Shown here: one piece after another, positions 37,130 through 45,561 of the stretch
Layout: each line of letters starts with the position of its first letter
Numbering within the stretch: position 1 is the first letter of the stretch
Source: Actinomycetes bacterium
GTDB taxonomy: Bacteria > Actinomycetota > Actinomycetes > Mycobacteriales > Mycobacteriaceae
DNA: 64,000 nucleotides
Reading direction: 5' to 3'
NCBI GenBank assembly: GCA_023404955.1
Contig: JAEXZY010000007.1
Coordinates: forward strand, 1-64,000
The notes under the pieces: model-generated
What the model was told of the DNA's origin: nothing
Database searches by the model: none
The model's input: only the letters and a program-made list of their open reading frames with translations
Program-made: the position numbers and the translations under genes

Positions 37130-37349
37130 GAAAGAGAACCGCGAGGATGGCGGCGCAGATGATGCCTGCGATCGCCATCGGCGTGAACCGGTGCTTCGGC
37201 AGCGGGTTCTGATTCGCCGACGCCGACAGCGAGCCCGAGTCTGGTGGGGTGTCACCCGGCTGGACACTGCCGCCGTCGGAGAGGCCGGTTGTGTCGCGGG
37301 GATCCGGGTCGGGGGGAAGCGCTGTCGGGTACTCGCCGCTCGCCGCCAT
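37074..37349 (-). CDS. Small membrane protein with Pro-rich N terminus (DUF6480-like)
   Basis: 91 aa. The ATG at 37349 follows AGGAG with 6 nt between. The first ~60 residues are hydrophilic and Pro/Ser/Asp-rich, then one membrane segment at ~63-83 ends in MDRW. The pattern is like the actinobacterial DUF6480 family. Function unknown. The last 56 bp run antisense through the end of the ROK gene. Confidence 0.75.
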   Translation of the reverse strand: MAASGEYPTALPPDPDPRDTTGLSDGGSVQPGDTPPDSGSLSASANQNPLPKHRFTPMAIAGIICAAILAVLFLTVAVVYGLQVFGLMDRW

Positions 37350-37477
37350 GGGAAACTCCTGTCGACATGGTTTCCCTGTCAATCCCCGCGCGCTGCGGTC
37401 CGGTAAACGGATTCCGTTGCCTCAGGGCGTGTCGTCAGAGTTCGGTCAGGACTGTCCCCGGGCGCCGACGGCCGGCC

Positions 37478-38425
37478 CTAGTTGGCGTGCAGGGCGTCGT
37501 TCAGCGTGATGCCGGTGCCGTCGCGCTTGACCACCTCGACCGCCCCGGTCACCGAATTGCGCCGGAAGAGAATGTTGTTCGCGCCCGAGAGCTCGCGCGC
37601 CTTGACGGTCTCTCCGTCTGCGGTGGTGACCTTGGTGCCCGCGGTGACGTACAGCCCGGCTTCGATCACGCAGTCGTCGCCCAGCGAGATGCCGAGACCC
37701 GCGTTGGCCCCGAGCAGGCACCGCCGGCCGACCGAGATCACCTGCGTACCACCGCCGGACAGCGTGCCCATGATCGACGCGCCGCCGCCCACGTCGGATC
37801 CGTCGCCGACGACCACGCCGGCCGAGATGCGGCCCTCGACCATCGAGTTGCCCAGCGTGCCCGCGTTGAAGTTCACGAAGCCTTCGTGCATGACCGTCGT
37901 GCCCGGCGCCAGGTGCGCGCCGAGCCGTACCCGATCCGCGTCGGCGATGCGCACCCCGGACGGTACGACGTAGTCGACCATCCGCGGGAACTTGTCGACG
38001 CCGTAGACCGTGACCGGGCCGCGGCGGCGCAGCCGCGCCCGCACGATCTCGAATCCTTCGATGGCGCACGGCCCGTAGTTCGTCCACGCGACGTTGGTGA
38101 GCACGCCGAACAGGCCGTCGGCGTTGAGCCCGTGCGGTGCGACCAGCCGATGCGAGAGCAGGTGCAGACGCAGGTAGGCGTCGTATGCGTCGACGGCTTT
38201 GTCCTCCAGCTCGGCGATCGAGGTGCGCACCACCACCGTCTCGACGTCGCGGTCCTCGTCGCGGCCGGCCAGTTCGGCCAGTTCGGCGGGCACCTCGGCG
38301 ACCGACAGCCGCACGGTGCCTGACGCGTCCTCGTCTGAGCGCTCCGGCGCCGGGAACCACACGTCCAGAACCGACCCGTCGGCCGCGATCGTCGCCACGC
38401 CGATGCCTGATGCTCCTGAAGTCAC
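37478..38425 (-). CDS. dapD: Tetrahydrodipicolinate N-succinyltransferase
   Basis: 315 aa with a GTG start. The C-terminal half is a left-handed beta-helix acyltransferase (hexapeptide repeats around GTTVMHEGFVNFNAGTLGNS to DCVIEAGLYVTAG). The N-terminal part matches the mycobacterial DapD family. It succinylates tetrahydrodipicolinate in the lysine/diaminopimelate pathway, which also needs dapC and dapE in this window. Position matches Rv1201c, divergent from other genes. A leaderless promoter is likely. Confidence 0.95.
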   Translation of the reverse strand: MTSGASGIGVATIAADGSVLDVWFPAPERSDEDASGTVRLSVAEVPAELAELAGRDEDRDVETVVVRTSIAELEDKAVDAYDAYLRLHLLSHRLVAPHGLNADGLFGVLTNVAWTNYGPCAIEGFEIVRARLRRRGPVTVYGVDKFPRMVDYVVPSGVRIADADRVRLGAHLAPGTTVMHEGFVNFNAGTLGNSMVEGRISAGVVVGDGSDVGGGASIMGTLSGGGTQVISVGRRCLLGANAGLGISLGDDCVIEAGLYVTAGTKVTTADGETVKARELSGANNILFRRNSVTGAVEVVKRDGTGITLNDALHAN

Positions 38426-38433
38426 GGTGCTTC

Positions 38434-38439
38434 AGGCTA
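38434..38439 (-). promoter_or_regulatory. -10 box TAGCCT for a leaderless dapD transcript
   Basis: On the minus strand TAGCCT is followed after 8 nt by the GTG at 38425. Confidence 0.55.
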
Positions 38440-38514
38440 CCGGTGGGCCTAGCATCGCGTGACAGGTCCCAACCCGGGCCCGGGCAGGACGGGAGGCGTG
38501 CCACGAGCACCGAC

Positions 38515-39414
38515 GTGACGCTGCGCCAGCTGCGCTACTTCGCCGTCCTCGGTCAGGAACTGAACTACCGGCGCGCGGCAGAGAAGCTGTTCATCACCCA
38601 GCCCGCGCTGTCCACCGCGATCAAGCAACTCGAGCAGCACTTCGGCGTCGTGCTGTTCCGGCGCAACACCCGGGAGGTCGCGCTCACCGACCTCGGCGCC
38701 GCGTGGCTGCCCCAGGTGCAGCAGGCGCTGTCCGGCGTCGACGCCGTCGTCGACAACCTCGTCATGCTCTCGGGCACCCGGCGTGGCGTGCTGCGCGTCG
38801 GCTACCTGATCGGTACCGGCGCGGACCTGCTGTTCCGGCTGGTGCGCCACTTCGAGGCCGCCTACCCCGACGTCACGGTCGAACCGATCGAGTTCGACTT
38901 CGCCGACCCGACGGCGGGCCTGGCCGACGGCACCACCGAGGTGGCGATCATCCGGCCGCCGGTCGACCTGCCCGAGCACCGCATGCTCATCCTGGACTCC
39001 GAATCCTGGGTGGCCTGCCTACCCCGTGACCACCGCCTGTCGGGGCGAGCCGAGATCTCGATCACCGAGCTGCTCGACGATCCGATCGTGTGCGCACCGT
39101 TGACCGCGGGCACCTGGCGCGACTACTGGCTGGCGATGGACGTGCGCGGCAACCGGCCGCCGACGATCGCCGCGGTCGCCGCCACCTACGAGGCCGAGAC
39201 GACGGCGATCGCCCGCGGGCTCGGGATCAGCTTCACCACGTCGTCGGTCGCCCGGCTCTACGACCGGCCCGGCATCGCCTACGTCCCGGTCAGCGACCGG
39301 CCGCCGAGCCACACCGCGCTCGCCTGGAAGCCCGGCAGCCTGACGCCGCAGGCCGACGCATTGGTCCGACTGGTGCAGGAACAGTGGAGCACCGGCGAGC
39401 CGGAACCGGAGTGA
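38515..39414 (+). CDS. LysR-family regulator next to the amine transaminase operon
   Basis: 299 aa from the GTG at 38515, which gives the usual LysR beginning (TLRQLRYFAVLGQELNYRRA); an in-frame GTG at 38443 would add 24 residues. The winged helix (~1-60) and the ligand-binding domain (~85-290) are complete. It lies directly before, and in the same direction as, the permease and transaminase genes, with 105 bp between. It is a candidate activator of those genes; the ligand would then be an amine or amino acid. Confidence 0.87.
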   Translation: MTLRQLRYFAVLGQELNYRRAAEKLFITQPALSTAIKQLEQHFGVVLFRRNTREVALTDLGAAWLPQVQQALSGVDAVVDNLVMLSGTRRGVLRVGYLIGTGADLLFRLVRHFEAAYPDVTVEPIEFDFADPTAGLADGTTEVAIIRPPVDLPEHRMLILDSESWVACLPRDHRLSGRAEISITELLDDPIVCAPLTAGTWRDYWLAMDVRGNRPPTIAAVAATYEAETTAIARGLGISFTTSSVARLYDRPGIAYVPVSDRPPSHTALAWKPGSLTPQADALVRLVQEQWSTGEPEPE

Positions 39415-39519
39415 TAACGAGAGTTTATGACTAGATCAAAACATCGAACTTCCGGTGGCGCCGAGATGGCGGTTATCTGTCTGAGAGTGTTCGTCCCCTC
39501 CGCGTGACCTGGAGTGACC

Positions 39520-41034
39520 ATGACCGACGCAGTAACCCGCCCGACTCATTCATCCACCCCCTCGGACAATCCCGCGGGCACCACAGAAGACGCGGTGCTC
39601 GCCGAGCTCGGCTACACCCAGAAGCTGGACCGCTCGGTCGGCACGCTGGCCTCGTTCGCGATCGGGTTCGCGACGATCTCCGCCACCACCGCCGTGTTCA
39701 CCGGCTTCGGCGCCGGCTACTTCACCGCAGGAGCACCGTTCGTCTGGACCCTGCTGCTGGCCGGCGCTGTGTTCGCCCTGTGGACGTTCATCGCCGCCGA
39801 CCTGACCGCCAAGCTGCCGCTGGCCGGCTACTCCTACCAGTGGATCAGCCGCATCAACGGGCCGAACCTCGCCTGGTTCACCGGATTCATCGCGCTGATG
39901 GGCTGGGTGTGCGGCATGACCGGCGTCGGCTTCATCCTGTCCGGCTACCTCGGCGGGCTCTTCGGCTGGAGCATGAGCCAGAGCGCGCAGATCCTGCTCG
40001 CCATCGCCGTGGTGTTCGTCTGCGTGCTGATCAACATCTACGGCGTGCGCTTCGCCACGATGGTCAACAACATCGGCGTCAGCCTCGAACTGGTCATCAC
40101 CGTCGGCGCCACCGCCCTGATCGCGATCATCGCGTTCTCCGCGCCGGAGAACCACCAGCCCATCTCGACGCTGTTCACCGGCGGGCAGTCCGGCGACAAG
40201 GACTCCTACATACTGGCCTGGCTCGCCGCCGCACTGGGACCGTTCTTCGGCCTGATCGGCGTCGAATCCGGCGCCGACGTCGCCGAGGAGACCAAGAACG
40301 CCCGCCGCGTGGTGCCCAAGACCATGTTCTATGCGCTGATCACCTCGATCGTCATCGAGTTCCTGATGTACGTGGTCTATGTGCTGGCCATCAAGGACCC
40401 CGCCGCGGTCGAGGCCAACTCGGCCGCGCCGATCGAGGAGATCATCACCCAGCAGGCCGGTCCGGTCGTCACGAAAATCGTTGTCGCCGTGGCGTTGACG
40501 AACATCCTGGCCTGTCTGCTGGCCAACATCCTGGTGGCCACCCGGCTGACGTACTCGATGGCCCGCGACAACATGCTGCCGTTCTCGCACGTGTGGCGCC
40601 ACGTCTCGCCGAAGTCGAAGGCGCCGACGTATGCGGTGCTCGGGCTGGGCGTTCTGTCGGCGCTGCTGCTTTGCTCGGCGCTGGTCAACGAGAAGGCGTT
40701 CAACTACATCATCGGCATCGCCTCACTGCTGTTCTTCTTCGTCTACATCCTGCAGACCATCGGGCTGATCGTCGGCTACCGGCGCGGCACGATCCCGCAG
40801 GGCGAGCCCGGCACCTTCGATCTGGGCCGGTTCCGGCTGCCGCTCTACGTCGGTGCGCTCGTGGTGTTCCTCGGCGTCGCGGTGGCCCTGCTCTTCCTCC
40901 CCCAGTTCACCAGCAACAAGTGGGTGTTCCTCGGCATCGTCGCCGTCGCGGCGCTGTGGTGGGCCACCGGGCTGAAGTCCCGCCTGACGCGCGGTGACGC
41001 CGGTGCGACGTACGCCAAGACCCACAACCTCTGA
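39520..41034 (+). CDS. APC-family amino acid/amine permease
   Basis: 504 aa. The ATG at 39520 is preceded by GGAG with 5 nt spacing. About 12 membrane helices are present. The first carries the APC-type GTLASFAIGFATIS stretch, and the conserved GVESGADVAEETKNARR segment is near residue 250. It resembles amino-acid, choline or amine permeases of the APC superfamily. The transaminase gene follows after 35 bp, suggesting uptake of the amine that the enzyme uses. Confidence 0.9.
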   Translation: MTDAVTRPTHSSTPSDNPAGTTEDAVLAELGYTQKLDRSVGTLASFAIGFATISATTAVFTGFGAGYFTAGAPFVWTLLLAGAVFALWTFIAADLTAKLPLAGYSYQWISRINGPNLAWFTGFIALMGWVCGMTGVGFILSGYLGGLFGWSMSQSAQILLAIAVVFVCVLINIYGVRFATMVNNIGVSLELVITVGATALIAIIAFSAPENHQPISTLFTGGQSGDKDSYILAWLAAALGPFFGLIGVESGADVAEETKNARRVVPKTMFYALITSIVIEFLMYVVYVLAIKDPAAVEANSAAPIEEIITQQAGPVVTKIVVAVALTNILACLLANILVATRLTYSMARDNMLPFSHVWRHVSPKSKAPTYAVLGLGVLSALLLCSALVNEKAFNYIIGIASLLFFFVYILQTIGLIVGYRRGTIPQGEPGTFDLGRFRLPLYVGALVVFLGVAVALLFLPQFTSNKWVFLGIVAVAALWWATGLKSRLTRGDAGATYAKTHNL

Positions 41035-41069
41035 GCGCCATCCCTGAAAAACGAAAGGCATTGCCTCCC

Positions 41070-42086
41070 ATGACCGTTACGCATCCAGGAACCTCGAACC
41101 TCGTCGCCGTCGAACCCGGCGCCATCCGCGAGGACACCCCGCCCGGCTCGGTGATACAGTACAGCGACTACGAACTCGACACCTCGAGCCCGTACGCCGG
41201 TGGCGTCGCGTGGATCGAAGGCGAGTTCATCCCCGCCGAGGACGCGCGAATCTCTATCTTCGACACCGGGTTCGGGCACTCCGATCTGACCTACACCGTC
41301 GCCCACGTGTGGCACGGCAACATCTTCCGGCTCGGCGACCACCTGGACCGGTTGCTCGACGGCGCCCGCAAGCTGCGCCTGGACGCCGGCATGAGCAAGG
41401 ACGAGCTCGCCGAGATCACCAAGAAGTGCGTGAGCATGTCCCAGCTGCGGGAATCCTTCGTGAACCTGACGGTCACCCGCGGCTACGGACGCCGCAAGGG
41501 CGAGAAAGACCTGTCCAAGCTCACGCACCAGGTGTACATCTACGCGATTCCCTACCTGTGGGCGTTCCCTCCCTACGAGCAGATCTTCGGCACCACCGCC
41601 GTCGTCCCGCGCCACGTGCGCCGCGCCGGCCGCAACACCGTCGACCCGACGATCAAGAACTACCAGTGGGGCGACCTGACGGCGGCCAGCTTCGAGGCCA
41701 AAGACCGCGGTGCCCGCACCGCGATCCTGCTGGACTCCGACAGCTGTGTCGCCGAAGGGCCGGGGTTCAACGTGTGCATCGTCAAAGACGGAAAACTGGC
41801 GTCCCCGTCGCGCAATGCGCTGCCGGGCATCACCCGCAAGACCGTGTTCGAGATCGCCGACTCGATGGGTATCGAGGCGACTCTGCGCGACGTCACCAGC
41901 CACGAGCTCTACGACGCCGACGAGATCATGGCGGTCACCACCGCCGGCGGCGTCACCCCGATCAACACCCTCGACGGTGAGCCGATCGGGTCCGGCGAGC
42001 CGGGACCGATGACGGTCGCGATCCGGGACCGCTTCTGGGCGCTGATGGACGAGCCGTCGCCGCTGATCGAGGCCATCCAGTACTGA
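41070..42086 (+). CDS. (R)-selective amine transaminase, fold type IV
   Basis: 338 aa with an ATG at 41070; GAAAGG lies 11 nt upstream. The sequence is of the class IV PLP aminotransferase type and closely resembles, from memory, the (R)-amine:pyruvate transaminase of Mycolicibacterium vanbaalenii. Segments YSDYELD, GGVAWIEGEFIP and FDTGFGHSDLTYTVAHVW are shared. The cofactor lysine is Lys186 in TIKNYQWGDL. The enzyme moves an amino group between chiral primary amines and pyruvate in the cytoplasm. It forms a likely unit with the permease and the LysR regulator upstream. The natural substrate is not known. Confidence 0.9.
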   Translation: MTVTHPGTSNLVAVEPGAIREDTPPGSVIQYSDYELDTSSPYAGGVAWIEGEFIPAEDARISIFDTGFGHSDLTYTVAHVWHGNIFRLGDHLDRLLDGARKLRLDAGMSKDELAEITKKCVSMSQLRESFVNLTVTRGYGRRKGEKDLSKLTHQVYIYAIPYLWAFPPYEQIFGTTAVVPRHVRRAGRNTVDPTIKNYQWGDLTAASFEAKDRGARTAILLDSDSCVAEGPGFNVCIVKDGKLASPSRNALPGITRKTVFEIADSMGIEATLRDVTSHELYDADEIMAVTTAGGVTPINTLDGEPIGSGEPGPMTVAIRDRFWALMDEPSPLIEAIQY

Positions 42087-42090
42087 CCGT

Positions 42091-42396
42091 TCACATCGAG
42101 AGGGCCAGCGCCACCGCCGCGGCCGCCGCGAACGCCGCCGTCCCGTAGCCGAGCACCCGGACTTCCAGTGCCGGCACTTCGACGGCACCGGGCCGGAGGC
42201 GGCGTGCCCGGCGGTAGCCCAGTGCCAGCACCGCGATGGCCAACAGGCCCGCCACGGCCGCCAACCACGGCCCGCCCGCGATGGGCGGGCCGTGGTGGCG
42301 GATCAGCACCAGTGCGCCGCCGACGAGCAGGCCCAGCGCGCTGCGTTCCCAGGAGAGCAGCGTCCGCTCGGTCTGCAACCCCGGCTTCTCGGACAC
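42091..42396 (-). CDS. DUF202-family small membrane protein
   Basis: 101 aa with three membrane segments. The N-terminal TERTLLSWERSALGL is the DUF202/YidH signature. It lies 12 bp downstream of a second DUF202 gene on the same strand, an arrangement common in actinobacteria. Function unknown. Confidence 0.85.
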   Translation of the reverse strand: MSEKPGLQTERTLLSWERSALGLLVGGALVLIRHHGPPIAGGPWLAAVAGLLAIAVLALGYRRARRLRPGAVEVPALEVRVLGYGTAAFAAAAAVALALSM

Positions 42397-42408
42397 GTCA
42401 GAGCCCCG

Positions 42409-42762
42409 TCAGTGCCCAGTTGGTGGCCACACCACCAGCACCACCAGCACGCCGAGCGTGACGACGGCGATGCCGGCGGCCAGCGCCGCGGGAATCCGGG
42501 TGGGCGGCAGGCTGACGCCGCGGCGCATCGCGTCCTGCACCACCCGCCACCGGTGCACGGCCAGCACGGCGAGCACGCCGCCGCCCGCGGTGAGCACCAC
42601 GCTGAGCAGATGCCGCACCCCGGCGATGCCGAAGGCAGGCGCGAACTGGACGACGGCCACCCCGCCGGCGATCAGCGCCAGCGCGGTGCGAATCCAGGCC
42701 AGGAAGGTGCGTTCGTTGGCCAGTGTGAACCGATAGTCGGGGTCCTGCTCCGATGACGGCAT
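42409..42762 (-). CDS. DUF202-family (YidH-like) small membrane protein
   Basis: 117 aa. The hydrophilic start is followed by ANERTFLAWIRTALALIAGG, the DUF202 motif, then three membrane helices. It is the first gene of a two-gene unit with its paralogue. The pair may form a hetero-oligomer in the membrane. Function unknown. AGGAG-like purines lie upstream of the ATG. Confidence 0.87.
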   Translation of the reverse strand: MPSSEQDPDYRFTLANERTFLAWIRTALALIAGGVAVVQFAPAFGIAGVRHLLSVVLTAGGGVLAVLAVHRWRVVQDAMRRGVSLPPTRIPAALAAGIAVVTLGVLVVLVVWPPTGH

Positions 42763-42802
42763 CGAGCTCCTTCCCAGCGCGGTCTCACGCTAGCGAACCG
42801 AC

Positions 42803-42808
42803 TAACGT
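42803..42808 (+). promoter_or_regulatory. -10 box TAACGT for a leaderless dapE transcript
   Basis: TAACGT ends 8 nt before the GTG at 42817 and no ribosome binding site is present. Confidence 0.55.
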
Positions 42809-42816
42809 GATGTCTC

Positions 42817-43881
42817 GTGCTCGACCTTCACGGTGACCCGATCGCGCTGACTGCTGCCCTGGTCGACATCCCGAGCGAGTCCCGTCACGAGACGCGCATC
42901 GCCGATGAGATCGAGGCCGCACTCCGCGCGCAGACCACCGGATTCGAGATCGTCCGGCACGGCGACGCGGTGTTGGCGCGCACGCAGTACGGGAAGCCGT
43001 CGCGGGTGCTGCTGGCCGGGCACACCGACACCGTCCCCGCCGCCGACAACGTGCCCAGCCGCCGCGACGGTGACCTGCTGTACGGCTGCGGCACCTCGGA
43101 CATGAAGTCCGGTGACGCGGTGTTCCTGCACCTGGCCGCCACGGTCACCGAACCCGCGCACGACATCACGCTGGTGTTCTACGACTGCGAGGAGATCGAG
43201 GCGGCGGCCAACGGGCTCGGCCGCATCGAACGCGAACTGCCCGACTGGCTTTCGGCCGACGTGGCGATCCTCGGCGAGCCGTCCGGCGGACTCATCGAGG
43301 CCGGCTGCCAGGGCACGTTGCGGGCCGTGATCAGGGCGACGGGGACGCGCGCGCACTCCGCCCGATCATGGTTGGGCGACAACGCCATTCACGAGCTGGC
43401 GCCGGTGCTGACCCGCCTGCAGCACTATCAGGCCCGCAGCGTCGACATCGACGGCTGTGTGTACCGCGAAGGACTTTCGGCGGTACGCATCGACGGCGGC
43501 ATCGCAGGCAACGTGATCCCCGACGCCGCCTCGGTCACGGTGAACTTCCGGTTCGCCCCCGACCGCAGCGTGGAGGCGGCCTACGCTCACGTGCTCGAGG
43601 TGTTCGATGGGTTGGACCTGGCGATCGAGATGACCGATTCCGCCGCTGGTGCACTGCCCGGGTTGACGCGCCCGGCCGCGGCCGCGTTGGTGCAGGCCGC
43701 CGGGGGAGCCGTGCGCGCGAAGTACGGCTGGACCGACGTGTCGCGGTTCGCGGCGCTCGGTGTTCCCGCGGTGAACTACGGCCCCGGCGACCCGAACACC
43801 GCGCACCGCGTCGACGAACACGTCGACGTCGCACAGATCACCGCGGTCACCGAGACGTTGCGGCGGTACTTAATCGGTTGA
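42817..43881 (+). CDS. dapE: Succinyl-diaminopimelate desuccinylase
   Basis: 354 aa with a GTG start. The M20 family metallopeptidase motifs are clear: AGHTDTVP (zinc ligand His with catalytic Asp), CGTSDMKSGD, and YDCEEIE. The dimerisation domain lies at ~165-280. It removes succinate from N-succinyl-LL-diaminopimelate, following DapD and DapC in lysine and peptidoglycan precursor synthesis. Position corresponds to Rv1202. Confidence 0.93.
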   Translation: MLDLHGDPIALTAALVDIPSESRHETRIADEIEAALRAQTTGFEIVRHGDAVLARTQYGKPSRVLLAGHTDTVPAADNVPSRRDGDLLYGCGTSDMKSGDAVFLHLAATVTEPAHDITLVFYDCEEIEAAANGLGRIERELPDWLSADVAILGEPSGGLIEAGCQGTLRAVIRATGTRAHSARSWLGDNAIHELAPVLTRLQHYQARSVDIDGCVYREGLSAVRIDGGIAGNVIPDAASVTVNFRFAPDRSVEAAYAHVLEVFDGLDLAIEMTDSAAGALPGLTRPAAAALVQAAGGAVRAKYGWTDVSRFAALGVPAVNYGPGDPNTAHRVDEHVDVAQITAVTETLRRYLIG

Positions 43882-43891
43882 CGGGTCCGGT

Positions 43892-43897
43892 TACCCT
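43892..43897 (+). promoter_or_regulatory. -10 box TACCCT for the ABC-F leader ORF
   Basis: TACCCT ends 6 nt before the ATG at 43904. A short AT-rich stretch (TACTTAAT at 43867-43874) lies where the -35 region would be. Confidence 0.5.
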
Positions 43898-43903
43898 GGA
43901 CCC

Positions 43904-43918
43904 ATGCTCTCGCGCTGA
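43904..43918 (+). CDS. Four-codon leaderless uORF (MLSR) before the ABC-F gene
   Basis: ATG CTC TCG CGC TGA. Its codons 2-3 contain CTCTCG (43907-43912), complementary to CGAGAG (43947-43952), which overlaps the purine-rich ribosome binding site of the ABC-F gene. This layout is like translational attenuators of ribosome-protection or methylation resistance genes. Confidence 0.5.
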   Translation: MLSR

Positions 43919-43946
43919 CGACCTTCGCTGCCCGTCCGCATCGTCT

Positions 43947-43952
43947 CGAGAG
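43947..43952 (+). promoter_or_regulatory. Sequestered ribosome binding site of the ABC-F gene
   Basis: CGAGAG ends 7 nt before the ATG at 43960 and can pair with CTCTCG inside the upstream uORF. Pairing would block initiation unless a ribosome occupies the uORF. Confidence 0.45.
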
Positions 43953-43959
43953 TGCCTGC

Positions 43960-45561
43960 ATGTCATCGATCGTCTTCTCCCACGTCTCGTTCTCCTGGCC
44001 GGACGAGACTCCTCTGTTCACCGATCTGTCCTTCACCGCGGGCCCCGGCCGCACCGGCCTGGTCGCACCCAATGGCGCCGGCAAGAGCACGGTGTTGCGC
44101 CTCGCCGCCGGCGAACTGGCCCCGGCTGCCGGCAAGGTGAGCATCGACGGCACTGTCGGCTACCTGTCCCAGACCCTGCCTCTGCTCGGCGACCGATGCG
44201 TCGCCGACCTCCTGGGTATCGCCGACGTGCTGGCCGCGCTGGAGGCCTTGACGGGCGGGGACTCTCGCGAGGAGGTGTTCGCCACCATCGGCGACGAGTG
44301 GGACGTCGAGGAGCGCGCCCACGCCCAGCTCGACCGTCTCGGACTCGGCCACATCGGGCTTCGGCGGTCTCTGCGCACCGTGTCGGGCGGCGAGGTCGTC
44401 ACGCTGGGGCTCGCCCGGGAGTTGCTGCGGCGCAGCGAGATCCTGCTCCTCGACGAACCGACCAACAACCTCGACGTCGACGCACGCGGCCGGCTGCATG
44501 ACGCTCTCGAGGACTTCACCGGCTGTCTCCTGCTGGTCAGTCACGACCGGGCGCTGCTGGACCGGATGGACCACATCGCAGAGCTGCGCGGCGGTCAGAT
44601 CACCTTCTATGGAGGAAATTTCACCGCCTACCGAGCGGCGGTCGACGCCGCAGACCGTGCTGCACGCGGCGCGGTCCGCCAGGCCGAACAGCAGCTGAAG
44701 CGGCAGAAGCGCGATCGTCAGCAGGCCCGCGAACGTGCCGAGCGGCGCAGCGGTGCCGCCAAGCGGGCACTTCCCGACGCGGGAATACCCAAGATCGTTG
44801 CCGGCGCGATGAAGCGCCGCGCTCAGGAGACCGCGGGCCGCACCGACGACGTGCACGCCCGGCGGATCGACGGCGCGCGCGCCCGGCTCGACGAGGCGGA
44901 GGCCCTGCTGCGCGACGATGACACACTCACCCTCGACCTGCCAGACACCGAGGTTCCGGCGGGACGTATGGTGTTGCGCTGCAATGACATCGAAGTGTCA
45001 CACGGAGACCGTCAGGTGCTGGCCGGTATCGACTTCTCGGTCCGTGGCCCCGAGCGCATCGCGCTCACCGGCCCCAACGGAAGCGGCAAGACCACGCTGC
45101 TCCGGGTGCTCCTCGGCGACGTGGTGCCCGACCGTGGCGCGGTCGACCGCTCGGGTGGCCGGGTGGCGTACCTGTCGCAGCGGCTCGACCTTCTCGACGA
45201 CGACGCCACGCTGGCCGACAATCTCGCCGCCCACGCGCCCAGCCTCTCGATGACCCGGCGCCGGCACCTGCTGGCGCAGTTCCTCTTCGGCGACGACGCG
45301 GTCGACCGCGAGGTGTCGACACTGTCCGGTGGCGAGAGATTGCGCGCCACCCTGGCGTGCGTACTGTTCGCCGAACCCGCGCCCGAACTGCTGCTGCTCG
45401 ACGAACCCACCAACAACCTGGATCTCGTCAGCGTCGCTCAGCTCGAACAGGCGCTGCAGGCCTACCGGGGTGCGTTCGTCGTCGTCAGCCACGACGAGGC
45501 CTTCCTCGCCGCGATCGGCGTCGATCGCACGCTGTGTCTGGACGCGGGACGCGTTCGTTAG
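43960..45561 (+). CDS. ABC-F family ATPase, probable translation/antibiotic-protection factor
   Basis: 533 aa with two ABC domains and no membrane segment, which defines ABC-F. The first has Walker A PNGAGKST (near 38-45), signature VSGGE and Walker B LLLDEPTNNLD. The second has GPNGSGKT (near 360-370), LSGGE and LLLLDEPTNNLD. Between them is a basic linker (~235-310) typical of proteins that reach into the ribosome exit site. Relatives free stalled ribosomes or confer resistance to antibiotics that bind the 50S subunit. A 4-codon leader ORF precedes it. The last 4 bp overlap the convergent ATPase gene. Confidence 0.9.
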   Translation: MSSIVFSHVSFSWPDETPLFTDLSFTAGPGRTGLVAPNGAGKSTVLRLAAGELAPAAGKVSIDGTVGYLSQTLPLLGDRCVADLLGIADVLAALEALTGGDSREEVFATIGDEWDVEERAHAQLDRLGLGHIGLRRSLRTVSGGEVVTLGLARELLRRSEILLLDEPTNNLDVDARGRLHDALEDFTGCLLLVSHDRALLDRMDHIAELRGGQITFYGGNFTAYRAAVDAADRAARGAVRQAEQQLKRQKRDRQQARERAERRSGAAKRALPDAGIPKIVAGAMKRRAQETAGRTDDVHARRIDGARARLDEAEALLRDDDTLTLDLPDTEVPAGRMVLRCNDIEVSHGDRQVLAGIDFSVRGPERIALTGPNGSGKTTLLRVLLGDVVPDRGAVDRSGGRVAYLSQRLDLLDDDATLADNLAAHAPSLSMTRRRHLLAQFLFGDDAVDREVSTLSGGERLRATLACVLFAEPAPELLLLDEPTNNLDLVSVAQLEQALQAYRGAFVVVSHDEAFLAAIGVDRTLCLDAGRVR

